From an uncultured Ruminococcus sp. (GTDB lineage: Bacteria; Bacillota; Clostridia; Oscillospirales; Ruminococcaceae): a stretch of DNA of 10,561 nt. Shown here piece by piece: positions 1 to 7,093 of this stretch. The notes under the pieces are model-generated. The model saw only the letters and a list, made by a program, of their open reading frames with translations, was not told the DNA's origin and did not search any database. Within the stretch, counting starts at the first letter, position 1, and the number at the start of each line of letters is the position of its first letter. The position numbers were made by a program, and so were the translations under genes. The stretch lies in contig CAMNAY010000036.1 of NCBI GenBank assembly GCA_946531975.1, positions 1-10,561 of the forward strand. Direction: 5' to 3'.

Positions 1-1
1 G

Positions 2-1273
2 ACCGTCGATGAGGTCGTACCGGCTGTCCGCCCTGTTTCCGGAAGCGGCGCCAAGCTCGATCCCTTCGTCATCAACTGCAACCTGAATACACTCGTCCGC
101 AAGCAGTATCTCATGTCGCTTGCAGGCAGCGGTCACTATGCTGAGCTGCATGTCTATGACCACAATTCCGTTTTCCTGTATAAATGGTATCTCTCCGGCG
201 AGGGCTTCGACCCCGCTTCCGCAGAGGACTGGAATGTCACGGACGGTCTGCTGATTGACAGTCAGACCGGAACAGTCAGCATCGACCCCAAGGGGAAGAT
301 GCACGGACAGCTCTCCTTCTCTGTCCCGACCGCGGAGCCGGAACCGGAACCGGAACTGCCGCTCCCCGGCGGCGGAACCTCCGATGAACTCGCAATGTAC
401 GATGCCTTCGCAGGCGGCGGAGACTACTACAACGGCGGCGGAGACTCTATGGATTATCAGTATTCCCGCAAGGAGCTTGCTGCCAAGATCGTCGAGAAGC
501 AGAACCAGCTCAAAACGCTGAACCTCGACCTGCGCGCAGCACAGATCGCCTTCGACGCAGCAAAAAAGCAGAAGATCGACGGAAAGGTCGTCGCAGAGAT
601 TGACGGCGTCGTAAAGAAGATCGGTTCGGCATCGGGCGAATCCGACATGCTGCCCGCTGAAAGCGATTTCGATGCGCCGGAAATGTACGACCCCTATCAG
701 GAGGCTTCTCCCGATGACAACGCATTCGCGGTCATCGAGGGCAAGGGCAGCAAGGAGGTCGCATTCAGCGTCAGCGAGATGAGCCTCGCGAAAATGTCCG
801 TCGGCACCACGGTGAATGTCATGTCCTATGAGAGCGGGGAAAGCGGCATTGCCGAAATCACCAAGATCGACGATACGCCGGTCTCATACTCCGGCGGATA
901 CGGCTCCAATCCCAATTCTTCGTTCTACACAGTACACGCTGCATTGGACAACAATTCCAGCTTCAGACTCGGTGAATGGGTCAATCTTTCCGCAGACAGC
1001 TCGTCCTCTCCGGAATCGTCTGCCAGCGGCGCAGTCTATCTGCCGATTCACTATGTCCGGCAGGAGGGCGGCGACTTCTATGTGATGAAGCAGGGCAGCG
1101 ACGGCAGACTCGAAAAGCAGTATGTCCGCGCCGGAAAGATCCTGTGGGGCGACATGCTCGAAATCACCGGCGGTCTGGATATGAAGGATAAGATCTGCTT
1201 CCCGTTCGGCAAGAATGTCCGCGAGGGCGTCAAGACAAACGAAACCACCGAAATACTATATCCGACGCGCTAA
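2..1273 (+). CDS. HlyD/MacA-type periplasmic adaptor of an ABC exporter (5' truncated)
   Basis: The reading frame is open from base 2 with no stop before the first in-frame ATG at 113, so the gene begins upstream and only its last 423 codons are present. Order in the fragment: a beta-rich segment (about residues 1-110), a Pro-Glu linker (111-118), a Gly/Asp/Tyr-rich acidic linker, a helical stretch (about 153-190, from SRKELAAKIVEKQNQLK) that looks like one arm of the adaptor hairpin, then a lipoyl-like half (AEIDGVVKKIG, near 198-208). A beta-barrel region follows, with a typical VGTTVNVMSYESGESG segment and a membrane-proximal end (GKILWGDMLEITGGL). Adaptors of this class join an ABC permease to the outer envelope and help export peptides, lipids or drugs; the substrate here cannot be told. 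A MacB-like permease gene starts 15 bp after the stop, which supports the call. The ATPase is not in the window and may lie upstream. Confidence 0.8.
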   Translation, partial: TVDEVVPAVRPVSGSGAKLDPFVINCNLNTLVRKQYLMSLAGSGHYAELHVYDHNSVFLYKWYLSGEGFDPASAEDWNVTDGLLIDSQTGTVSIDPKGKMHGQLSFSVPTAEPEPEPELPLPGGGTSDELAMYDAFAGGGDYYNGGGDSMDYQYSRKELAAKIVEKQNQLKTLNLDLRAAQIAFDAAKKQKIDGKVVAEIDGVVKKIGSASGESDMLPAESDFDAPEMYDPYQEASPDDNAFAVIEGKGSKEVAFSVSEMSLAKMSVGTTVNVMSYESGESGIAEITKIDDTPVSYSGGYGSNPNSSFYTVHAALDNNSSFRLGEWVNLSADSSSSPESSASGAVYLPIHYVRQEGGDFYVMKQGSDGRLEKQYVRAGKILWGDMLEITGGLDMKDKICFPFGKNVREGVKTNETTEILYPTR

Positions 1274-1288
1274 GGGAGGCAGCAGAAC

Positions 1289-2581
1289 ATGTTTGAAAAT
1301 ATCAGATTGTCCTTTCAGGGCATTTTCTCCCACAAGATCCGTTCGTTTCTGACGATGCTCGGCATTATCATCGGCATCGCCGCGATCATCGCGATCGTCT
1401 CCACAATCGAAGGAACCCGTGAGGAGATCAAAAACAACCTGATCGGTGCCGGCAACAACGCCGTCACTGTTCAGCTCACAGAGGGCGAATGGCCCGCAGA
1501 TTTCAGCTGGGGCGGCGTACCGGATTACATCCGCGTCGTGCCCGATTCCGCCAAGCAGCGCATTCTTGATCTGAAAGAGGTCGAGCGCTGCTCCTTCTAC
1601 CGCTTCCGCAGCAATCCGGAAAACCTGTTCTATATGGATCAGAAGATCGAAACCGCAACCGTTTTCGGCATTGATCCGGATTACTTCGAGACAAAGGGTC
1701 TTGATATCGCGGCAGGCATCAGCTTCACGGAGGATATGTACAAGTCCTTCTCCAAGTCGGCGATCATCGACCAGGCCATCGCGCGCGGCATCTTCCCCGG
1801 AGAGAATCCCCTCGGCAAGGTGCTGGACATCAACGGCGAGCCGTTCCGCATCATCGGCGTCGCAGTCCCCCGCAGCGGCTTTGAGCCGACCATCAACACC
1901 GTCGAGGACTACTACACCTTCAACCAGAGCTCCGGCGGCATGATCTTCATTCCGACCGGCGACTGGGGCATCTGCTTCCGCTATGATGAGCCGCAGAACT
2001 GCATCGTCAGAGCGGTCGATACCGACAGCATGACGCAGGCAGGCAAGAAGACCGCAGACATCCTCAACGAAAACGTCGGAAAAGTCCAGAACAACGGCGG
2101 CGAAGATCAGTTCGGCGAAGGCGGCAGCATCCAGATCGAGTACAAGAGCGAAAGCCTGCTCGAACAGGCAAAGGCGCTTCAGGATCTCTCCAAATCCACC
2201 AACAGCATGCTGATCTGGATTGCAAGCATCTCGCTGCTCGTCGGCGGTATCGGCGTCATGAATATCATGCTCGTGTCCGTCACAGAGCGCACCAGAGAAA
2301 TCGGTCTGAAGAAGGCGCTCGGCGCAAGAAAGCGCCGGATCCTTGCACAGTTCCTGACCGAAGCAGCCGTGCTGACCAGCATCGGCGGCATCATCGGTGT
2401 CCTTTCCGGCATCGGGCTTTCAAAGATCATCGCAAACCTCGCGCAGGTACCGGTCGCTGTCTCGACCTCCGCAATCATCATCGCGGTCGTGTTCTCGACC
2501 GTCGTCGGTGTCGTCTTCGGTCTGATCCCGTCTGTCAAGGCTGCAAACCTCAATCCGATCGACGCACTGCGCTACGAATGA
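1289..2581 (+). CDS. MacB/FtsX-type ABC transporter permease
   Basis: This 430-residue protein has the full MacB permease layout. There is one N-terminal membrane helix (about residues 20-40, within IRSFLTMLGIIIGIAAI). A large extracytoplasmic MacB_PCD-type domain follows (about 45-300), then three C-terminal helices (about 307-331, 358-380 and 393-414). The cytoplasmic loop after the second helix carries the family signature TERTREIGLKKALGA (332-346), and the end reads NPIDALRYE (422-430), a classic MacB C-terminus. Length is near the usual 400-430 for permeases without a fused ATPase, and no Walker motifs are present, so a separate ATPase must serve it. The start has an AGGGAGG ribosome binding site (1273-1279) touching the stop of the adaptor gene, with 9 bp to the ATG, so the two genes are almost certainly co-transcribed. 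Export substrate unknown; family assignment is secure. Confidence 0.92.
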   Translation: MFENIRLSFQGIFSHKIRSFLTMLGIIIGIAAIIAIVSTIEGTREEIKNNLIGAGNNAVTVQLTEGEWPADFSWGGVPDYIRVVPDSAKQRILDLKEVERCSFYRFRSNPENLFYMDQKIETATVFGIDPDYFETKGLDIAAGISFTEDMYKSFSKSAIIDQAIARGIFPGENPLGKVLDINGEPFRIIGVAVPRSGFEPTINTVEDYYTFNQSSGGMIFIPTGDWGICFRYDEPQNCIVRAVDTDSMTQAGKKTADILNENVGKVQNNGGEDQFGEGGSIQIEYKSESLLEQAKALQDLSKSTNSMLIWIASISLLVGGIGVMNIMLVSVTERTREIGLKKALGARKRRILAQFLTEAAVLTSIGGIIGVLSGIGLSKIIANLAQVPVAVSTSAIIIAVVFSTVVGVVFGLIPSVKAANLNPIDALRYE

Positions 2582-2657
2582 TCCCACCCGCAGCATACAG
2601 GCTGTGATTCCCCTGCCGCGGACGCTTCCTGTGCCGCGCACCGGGTCCGGTCTGCTC

Positions 2658-2706
2658 CTGCCCCGTCTGATCTGTCTCTGCGGATCCGGCGGGGCAGCGT
2701 TTTTTT
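2658..2706 (+). terminator. Intrinsic terminator after the ABC permease gene
   Basis: The arms 2658-2672 and 2683-2697 pair over 15 positions with one mismatch (2668/2687) and one G-U pair, around a 10-nt loop. A run of seven T (2700-2706) follows. It sits 77 bp after the permease stop and ahead of the cdaA promoter, so it separates the two transcription units. Confidence 0.88.
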
Positions 2707-2728
2707 GCGCAAAATTTCTGCCGAACGG

Positions 2729-2757
2729 TTGCAATCCGCAGGAAAATGTGTTATACT
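2729..2757 (+). promoter_or_regulatory. Sigma-A promoter of the cdaA-cdaR operon
   Basis: The -35 box TTGCAA (2729-2734) and -10 box TATACT (2752-2757) are separated by 17 bp, and TG at 2749-2750 gives an extended -10. It lies just after the upstream terminator and about 70 bp before the cdaA start. A second TATAAT at 2758-2763 would need a 23-bp spacer from the same -35 and is less likely. Confidence 0.75.
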
Positions 2758-2828
2758 TATAATGTATGAGAATATGGATGCGCCGAAAAGACAATGGCTG
2801 ACGGCATCTGAAAGGAGGGAATCGGCGA

Positions 2829-3857
2829 ATGATCTGGGAAATGATCCGGAACTGGTGGCAGGCGCTGCTGAACGTGATGCACTCGATCAGCTTCGTCGAT
2901 TTTCTTGATATCGCGCTGCTGACGTATCTGGTCTATATCCTGTTCAAATTTGTCCGCGAAACCAGAGCAGGACAGCTCATGAAGGGCATCGCGCTGCTGG
3001 TCGCGTTTTATTTCATCAGCCTGCTCGCAGGACTGAAAGCACTCAATAAGATCACCGAAAATGTGCTCGGCTCCGGACTGCTCGCGATTGTCGTGCTGTT
3101 CCAGCCGGAACTGCGGCGTGCGCTCGAAAAATTCGGACAGGCTACCTCGCGCCTCCCGCTCTTTGCCCTCGGTGACAGCGAGGAGGTCAGCGGCCGCTGG
3201 AATACCGCAATCCCGATCATCTGCGAATCCGCAGAGCAGCTCTCAAAAACCACAACCGGTGCGCTGATCGTCATTGAACGCGGCACCAAGCTCGGCGAAC
3301 AGATCATGAACGGTACAGTCATGAAGGCAGTCCCCAGTACAGAGCTGTTCGGCAATATCTTCTATAATAAAACCCCGCTCCATGACGGCGCCGTCATCAT
3401 GCGCGACGGCATCATCTGGGCAGCGGCATGTTTCCTGCCAAAGCCCCAGAAGGAGGAGCTGATCGACAAGCACCTCGGCTCCCGCCACCGCGCCGCGATC
3501 GGCATGAGCGAAAACTCCGATGCGCTGGTCATCGTCGTCTCCGAGGAGACCGGTCAGATCTCCGTCGCACAGGACGGCGTCCTGACACGGAATTATACCA
3601 AGGCATCCCTTGAGCGTCTGCTCCGGCTGACGCTGCTCCCGCAGGACAATGACTCCGGCAGCCTGCTCCCCTTCCGCCGCAAGCGGAAGCCCGCCGCAGA
3701 ACCGGAATCCCGCACTGCACAGACCCCCAATCCTGCGAAAGCCCATGACAGCACACGGCGCCATGCGCCTGCAAAGCGCCGCCCCGCCGCCGTCCCTCAC
3801 AAAAAGCCGGAGCATCCCGCATCCGTACAGCACAAGGAGGTGAACGGCGATGAGTAA
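2829..3857 (+). CDS. cdaA: Diadenylate cyclase CdaA (membrane-bound DAC domain) with C-terminal basic tail
   Basis: CdaA joins two ATP into cyclic di-AMP, the second messenger that controls potassium and osmolyte uptake and cell-wall balance in Firmicutes. About three N-terminal membrane helices (roughly residues 25-42, 52-69 and 78-93) include the conserved ETRAGQLMKGIALL stretch. The cytosolic DAC domain has both active-site motifs: DGA at 186-188 (in PLHDGAVIM) and RHR at 219-221 (in SRHRAAIGMSE). The start is set by AAAGGAGG (2811-2818), 10 bp before the ATG. The usual protein is about 270-280 residues; this one has 342 because of a low-complexity tail (about 278-342) rich in Lys, Arg, His, Pro and Ala. 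The last 8 bp overlap the next gene, cdaR, whose product is the known membrane partner of CdaA. The enzyme call is firm; the tail's role is unknown. Confidence 0.97.
   Translation: MIWEMIRNWWQALLNVMHSISFVDFLDIALLTYLVYILFKFVRETRAGQLMKGIALLVAFYFISLLAGLKALNKITENVLGSGLLAIVVLFQPELRRALEKFGQATSRLPLFALGDSEEVSGRWNTAIPIICESAEQLSKTTTGALIVIERGTKLGEQIMNGTVMKAVPSTELFGNIFYNKTPLHDGAVIMRDGIIWAAACFLPKPQKEELIDKHLGSRHRAAIGMSENSDALVIVVSEETGQISVAQDGVLTRNYTKASLERLLRLTLLPQDNDSGSLLPFRRKRKPAAEPESRTAQTPNPAKAHDSTRRHAPAKRRPAAVPHKKPEHPASVQHKEVNGDE
3834..3840 (+). promoter_or_regulatory. cdaR ribosome binding site inside the cdaA tail
   Basis: AAGGAGG at 3834-3840, followed by T, lies 9 bp before the cdaR ATG at 3850 and fixes that start. 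It is embedded in the last codons of cdaA, so translation of the two genes is probably coupled. Confidence 0.85.
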
Positions 3858-5271
3858 AACAACACCCGATGCGCTGAAGGACAAGACCCGCACAGTGCTC
3901 AAGCGGCTGCGGATCCGCAAGCCGACCCGCACAGACCTGATCTACCTCACGCTGTCCTTTCTGATCGCATTCTTCTTCTGGGTGTATATCGCAGCAAAGA
4001 TCAGTCCGGACACAACCGTGTCCCTGTCGAATATCCCCATTACCATTGATACAGCCGGCACCAAAGCCGCAGGCTATGACCTCAGTGTCATCGACTACGA
4101 AAAGGGCAGCGACGGCAAAAAGCTCACCGTCAACTGCACGATCCGCGGCTCGCGTACTTCGATCGGCGGTCTGAGCCGCGGCGATGTCGTCGCCTATGTG
4201 GACTTCGATTCCACTGTGACCGACACGGTCGGCAGCCAGACACTCCCGATCAAGCTCCGCAGCTCCAACGGCAGAGAATTCGATAACTATACGCTCTCAA
4301 AGAAGACCCTTGAGGTCACGATGGATCACTACAAAACCGTGGAAATTCCGGTTCTTGCTTCCGATATCCAGTATCCGAACCTCACCCGCAGCGATGAGGT
4401 CATCATCGACTCCGAAAAGATCTCCGCGGAGCCTTCCGTCGTCAAGATCTACGGACCGAGCGCGCAGCTCTCAACGATCGACCATATCCGCGTGACAATC
4501 GACGACAGCGAAGAGCTGACCATGAACAAAACCTTCACGAACTGCAATCACTTTGATCTGGTCGATGACGAAGGCAATACCGTCTCTGATTCGGCATTTC
4601 AGGTTCAGGTCACCAGCTTCTCGGTCTATATGCCGGTCTATTACACCAAGACGCTTCCGGTGACGATCGAGCTGTCCAATGTCCCTGAAAACTTCGATAC
4701 GTCCTTCCTTCTTGAGCGTGTCCGCCTGAATGCAAACGGAGAATTCACACTGCCGGGATACGGCGACAACAATCTCCCGATCACGATCCGGACATACAGC
4801 CGCGAAAACAAGGCAAAGCTCGACCAGATGGATTCGTGGCCGATTGAACCGCAGATCCCGCTGTATTCATTCTCCATCAACTGTCAGATTGAGCTGCCGG
4901 TCAAGATGATCGACGGCTACACGGATGAATCCGAGCTCGGAACGATTTATGTCACGCTGGATTCGTCAGATCTGATCGCAAGCACACGCGTCATCAAGAA
5001 CAGCGATATCCAGTTTATGACAGGTCCTGCGACCTATAATTACGCCCTGCAATCACCCGCGGGCAATACGATCATCACACTGATCGGCACCCCGGAAGCG
5101 GTCGCAGAAATCGACGCTGCCGACCTGCGTGCAACAATCAATCCGCTGAGCATTTCCGCGACGCAGGACGGTACCTTCCCGCAGGCATTTACCGTCACGC
5201 TGCCGGATTCGGCAACGAAGGTCTGGGTCAGCCCGCAGCCAAAAGTCAATATCACGGTCAGCATCACGTAG
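3850..5271 (+). CDS. cdaR: CdaA regulatory protein CdaR (YbbR-domain protein)
   Basis: CdaR is a single-pass membrane protein whose extracytoplasmic YbbR repeats modulate the diadenylate cyclase CdaA. This 473-residue protein has a short basic cytosolic N-terminus, one membrane helix (about residues 28-49, YLTLSFLIAFFFWVYIA), and a long external part made of about four YbbR-like beta repeats (roughly 55-158, 160-260, 265-350 and 385-473). YbbR-type segments are visible at 198-219 (KIYGPSAQLSTIDHIRVTI) and 409-431 (ITLIGTPEAVAEIDAADL). Length fits the family's usual 400-480. The ATG overlaps the end of cdaA by 8 bp and has its own strong ribosome binding site. In many Firmicutes glmM follows; here a terminator comes directly after the stop instead. 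Confidence 0.93.
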   Translation: MSKTTPDALKDKTRTVLKRLRIRKPTRTDLIYLTLSFLIAFFFWVYIAAKISPDTTVSLSNIPITIDTAGTKAAGYDLSVIDYEKGSDGKKLTVNCTIRGSRTSIGGLSRGDVVAYVDFDSTVTDTVGSQTLPIKLRSSNGREFDNYTLSKKTLEVTMDHYKTVEIPVLASDIQYPNLTRSDEVIIDSEKISAEPSVVKIYGPSAQLSTIDHIRVTIDDSEELTMNKTFTNCNHFDLVDDEGNTVSDSAFQVQVTSFSVYMPVYYTKTLPVTIELSNVPENFDTSFLLERVRLNANGEFTLPGYGDNNLPITIRTYSRENKAKLDQMDSWPIEPQIPLYSFSINCQIELPVKMIDGYTDESELGTIYVTLDSSDLIASTRVIKNSDIQFMTGPATYNYALQSPAGNTIITLIGTPEAVAEIDAADLRATINPLSISATQDGTFPQAFTVTLPDSATKVWVSPQPKVNITVSIT

Positions 5272-5297
5272 CGGTGCTGAAAATCCGCACAGAAAGC

Positions 5298-5336
5298 AGC
5301 CCCGAAGCGATAAAAAACGCTTCGGGGCTCGTTTTA
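5298..5336 (+). terminator. Intrinsic terminator of cdaA-cdaR, between convergent genes
   Basis: A perfect 12-bp stem (AGCCCCGAAGCG, 5298-5309, with 5318-5329) closes an A-rich 8-nt loop and is followed by CG and four T (5332-5335). It lies 26 bp after the cdaR stop. On the minus strand it sits 24 bp beyond the stop of the next gene, but the following bases there are GCTTTC, so minus-strand activity would be weaker. Confidence 0.9.
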
Positions 5337-5352
5337 TGCGCAATCGTTACAG

Positions 5353-5925
5353 TCAGCGAAACAGCGGCATTCTTCCTGTGCCGCCGACCTCTGTCACAGT
5401 CATGGACGCGGCAAAGACCGCCGGTGCCGTTCCGGTCACGGGAAGATTGATCGGCGCACCGGAGACATTCACCAGCGCCCATGCGGTACCGGCGGGGAGA
5501 TATGCCACCGCAGAGCCGGTGACCAGGGTGCCGCCGTCTGCCGGAACCGCCAGTGCGCCGGAATAGCCCAGCACAGTCTGACCGTCAAGCGACTGCAGCG
5601 CGATCACCGCATCGGCAGCGGCGCCGTCAGACTGAACCAGCACCTGCCATACAAAGGCGTATACGCCAGCCTCTGACACCAGCACAGCCCTGCTCGCAGT
5701 GTCATAGCTCAGACCGTCGCCGGTCTGCCGGAGCGTACCCGTCATCGGAATCGCAGCGCCGTTTGCAAGCGCAGTCTGTGCCGTTGCGAGCTGAACGCTC
5801 AGCGTATCCGGCTCTGTTCTCGGCACGGGAACCGGCGGCTGAGGCGGCTGCGGGGGCTGCGGCGGATACGGATACGGCGGGTACGGGCAACAGCCGCCCC
5901 TGCCGTAGCTTGCATCAATCAGCAT
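5353..5925 (-). CDS. Small surface-type protein: Pro-rich stalk plus BclA/C1q-like C-terminal domain
   Basis: The 190-residue protein starts MLIDASYGRGGCC, continues with a Pro-rich stretch (PYPPYPYPPQPPQPPQPP, about residues 11-28), and ends in a compact beta-rich domain of about 150 residues. Features such as LANGAAIPMTG, GVYAFVWQVLVQSD, LVTGSAVAYLPAGTAWALVN and ASMTVTEV resemble, from memory, the C-terminal trimerising jelly-roll domain of exosporium and collagen-like proteins such as BclA. The collagen Gly-X-Y region is replaced by the proline stalk. There is no signal peptide or membrane helix. The protein has no lysine or histidine and one adjacent Cys pair. I prefer the ATG at 5925 because AAAAGAG (5934-5940) stands 8 bp before it; ATG at 5931 and GTG at 5934 are possible but lie too close to that site. 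A spore-coat or cell-surface role is inference from the fold resemblance. Confidence 0.7.
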   Translation of the reverse strand: MLIDASYGRGGCCPYPPYPYPPQPPQPPQPPVPVPRTEPDTLSVQLATAQTALANGAAIPMTGTLRQTGDGLSYDTASRAVLVSEAGVYAFVWQVLVQSDGAAADAVIALQSLDGQTVLGYSGALAVPADGGTLVTGSAVAYLPAGTAWALVNVSGAPINLPVTGTAPAVFAASMTVTEVGGTGRMPLFR

Positions 5926-5950
5926 ATACATCACTCTTTTCTGTGAGATT

Positions 5951-5975
5951 CCGGTGCGCTACCTGCCCGCACCGG
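5951..5975. repeat. 8-bp inverted repeat in the leader of the BclA-like gene
   Basis: CCGGTGCG (5951-5958) and CGCACCGG (5968-5975) are perfect inverted copies separated by 9 bp, 26-50 bp ahead of the preferred start of the minus-strand gene. They could form an mRNA hairpin or a protein-binding dyad. I saw no convincing promoter: the best pair on the minus strand is TTCACC with CATATT at 16 bp, which is poor. Confidence 0.5.
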
Positions 5976-6010
5976 TACTAACAGAATATGCGATGCCGCA
6001 GAAAATGGTG

Positions 6011-6041
6011 AAAGCCCGCTCCGGAAACCGGAACGGGCTTT
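6011..6041 (-). terminator. Terminator hairpin after rplM-rpsI
   Basis: The arms 6011-6024 and 6028-6041 pair over 14 positions with one mismatch (6019/6033) around a 3-nt loop, 36 bp after the rpsI stop. On the minus strand the stem ends in TTT, then CACCATTTT, so the T-run is short. On the plus strand it ends in TTTT, but no plus-strand gene precedes it. It most likely ends the ribosomal operon. Confidence 0.75.
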
Positions 6042-6077
6042 TGATGCTGTGTAATAAATCCAGAAAAGACCGGAAAA

Positions 6078-6494
6078 TCAGCGCTTGGAGAACTGCGGTG
6101 CGCGGCGAGCTGCCTTGAGACCGTACTTCTTTCTTTCCTTCATTCTCGGATCACGAGTCAGGTAACCTGCCTTCTTCAGAGCGGAACGAAGCTCAGCGTT
6201 GAACTGGAGCAGAGCGCGGGAAACACCGTGACGGATCGCACCTGCCTGACCGGTCACACCGCCGCCTGCAACAGTGCAGACAACGTCGAACTGACCGGTG
6301 GTCTCGGTCAGCTCAAGCGGCTGACGGACAATCAGCTTCAGGGTCTCAAGACCGAAGTACTCATCAATGCTTCTGCCGTTGATGGTCACATTGCCGGAGC
6401 CCGGATAGAGGCGAACTCTCGCCACGGAATGCTTTCTTCTGCCGGTGCCGTAGAACGACTTCAGCTTTGCTTCGTAGGATACTGCTTCACTCAT
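6078..6494 (-). CDS. rpsI: 30S ribosomal protein uS9
   Basis: This is uS9, a small-subunit protein of the 30S head whose C-terminal tail reaches the P-site tRNA. The 138 residues carry the family signatures: YGTGRRKHSVARVRLYPG (about 15-32), INGRSIDEYFG (about 38-48), the glycine-rich VAGGGVTGQAGAIRHGVSRAL (about 74-94), and LTRDPRMKERKKYG near 112-125, ending in the typical basic tail with terminal SKR. Length is normal (about 130), with an N-terminal extension of about ten residues. AAAGGAG (6504-6510) lies 9 bp before the ATG. The stop of rplM is only 17 bp upstream, the standard rplM-rpsI operon arrangement. Confidence 0.98.
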   Translation of the reverse strand: MSEAVSYEAKLKSFYGTGRRKHSVARVRLYPGSGNVTINGRSIDEYFGLETLKLIVRQPLELTETTGQFDVVCTVAGGGVTGQAGAIRHGVSRALLQFNAELRSALKKAGYLTRDPRMKERKKYGLKAARRAPQFSKR

Positions 6495-6511
6495 TGTTCA
6501 GGACTCCTTTC

Positions 6512-6946
6512 TTACAGTGTGTACATCTCAGGCTTCTGAGCCTGATTCTTGTGCTCAGCACCTGCATAGACGCGCAGACGCTTCATCGAGGTTCTGCCGA
6601 TGTGGTTATTCGGGAGCATGCCCTCGACTGCAATGAACATCGCGTGCTCCGGCTTCTTTGCCATGAGATCGCGGTAGGAAACCTTCTTGAGGTGACCGAT
6701 CCAGCCGGTGTGCCAGATCTCGAACTTCTGATCCAGCTTCTTGCCGGTCAGAACTGCCTTGCCGCAGTTGATGATGATAACGTGGTCGCCGCAGTCCGCA
6801 TTCGGGGTGAAGTCGACCTTGTGCTTGCCGCGCAGGATTGCAGCAGCCTTTGCAGCGGTTCTGCCGAGGGGCTGACCGGCTGCGTCAATGATATACCACT
6901 TACGGCTGATCTCGCCAGCCTTGGCCATGGTTGTCGTCGTTGACAT
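6512..6946 (-). CDS. rplM: 50S ribosomal protein uL13
   Basis: uL13 is an early-assembly protein of the large subunit. The 144 residues show the family blocks RKWYIIDAAGQPLGRTAA (about 15-32), LRGKHKVDFTPNADCGDHVIIIN (about 38-60), the WHTGWIGHLKK region, and MLPNNHIGRTSMKRLRVYAGAEH near the end. I chose the ATG at 6946 because GGAGG (6955-6959) lies 8 bp before it and because the length matches the usual 142-145. An in-frame ATG at 6961 would begin within the ribosome binding site itself and is rejected. rpsI follows 17 bp downstream, and a consensus promoter with a leader of about 77 nt drives both genes. Confidence 0.98.
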   Translation of the reverse strand: MSTTTTMAKAGEISRKWYIIDAAGQPLGRTAAKAAAILRGKHKVDFTPNADCGDHVIIINCGKAVLTGKKLDQKFEIWHTGWIGHLKKVSYRDLMAKKPEHAMFIAVEGMLPNNHIGRTSMKRLRVYAGAEHKNQAQKPEMYTL

Positions 6947-6975
6947 GGTAAATTCCTCCATACAAATTTTTGGTT

Positions 6976-7019
6976 GCCGAAGCGGTTTCAGAACACGGGG
7001 AGTGCTGTCCTTTTTCGGC
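6976..7019 (-). promoter_or_regulatory. Structured rplM mRNA leader, possible L13-type autoregulation
   Basis: On the minus strand, GCCGAA (7014-7019) can pair with TTCGGC (6976-6981). Inside it a weaker 5-bp stem (7002-7006 with 6992-6996) closes a TCCCC loop. The element lies between the predicted transcript start (about 7023) and the rplM ribosome binding site. Leaders that let L13 repress its own operon are known in Firmicutes; I cannot confirm a match to that family here. Confidence 0.4.
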
Positions 7020-7029
7020 GTGCTTCATT

Positions 7030-7058
7030 ATTATACATGATTTTGCAGACGGTGTCAA
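7030..7058 (-). promoter_or_regulatory. Consensus sigma-A promoter of rplM-rpsI
   Basis: Both hexamers are exact: TTGACA (minus strand, 7053-7058) and TATAAT (7030-7035), with a 17-bp spacer. An A/T-rich stretch just upstream (about 7068-7088) could act as an UP element. The transcript start is expected near 7023. Confidence 0.93.
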
Positions 7059-7093
7059 CGGTCAAAATGCCGAAAATTTAAAATATATCGCTC

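Noticed and set aside
2705..2908. Short plus-strand frame between the permease gene and cdaA
   Set aside because: It starts within the terminator T-run and covers the cdaA promoter and start in another frame. No ribosome binding site precedes it.
3243..3932. Minus-strand open frame of 229 codons over cdaA/cdaR
   Set aside because: It lies opposite the DAC catalytic domain with its conserved motifs and spans the cdaA/cdaR junction. It has no recognisable domain and is a GC-driven shadow.
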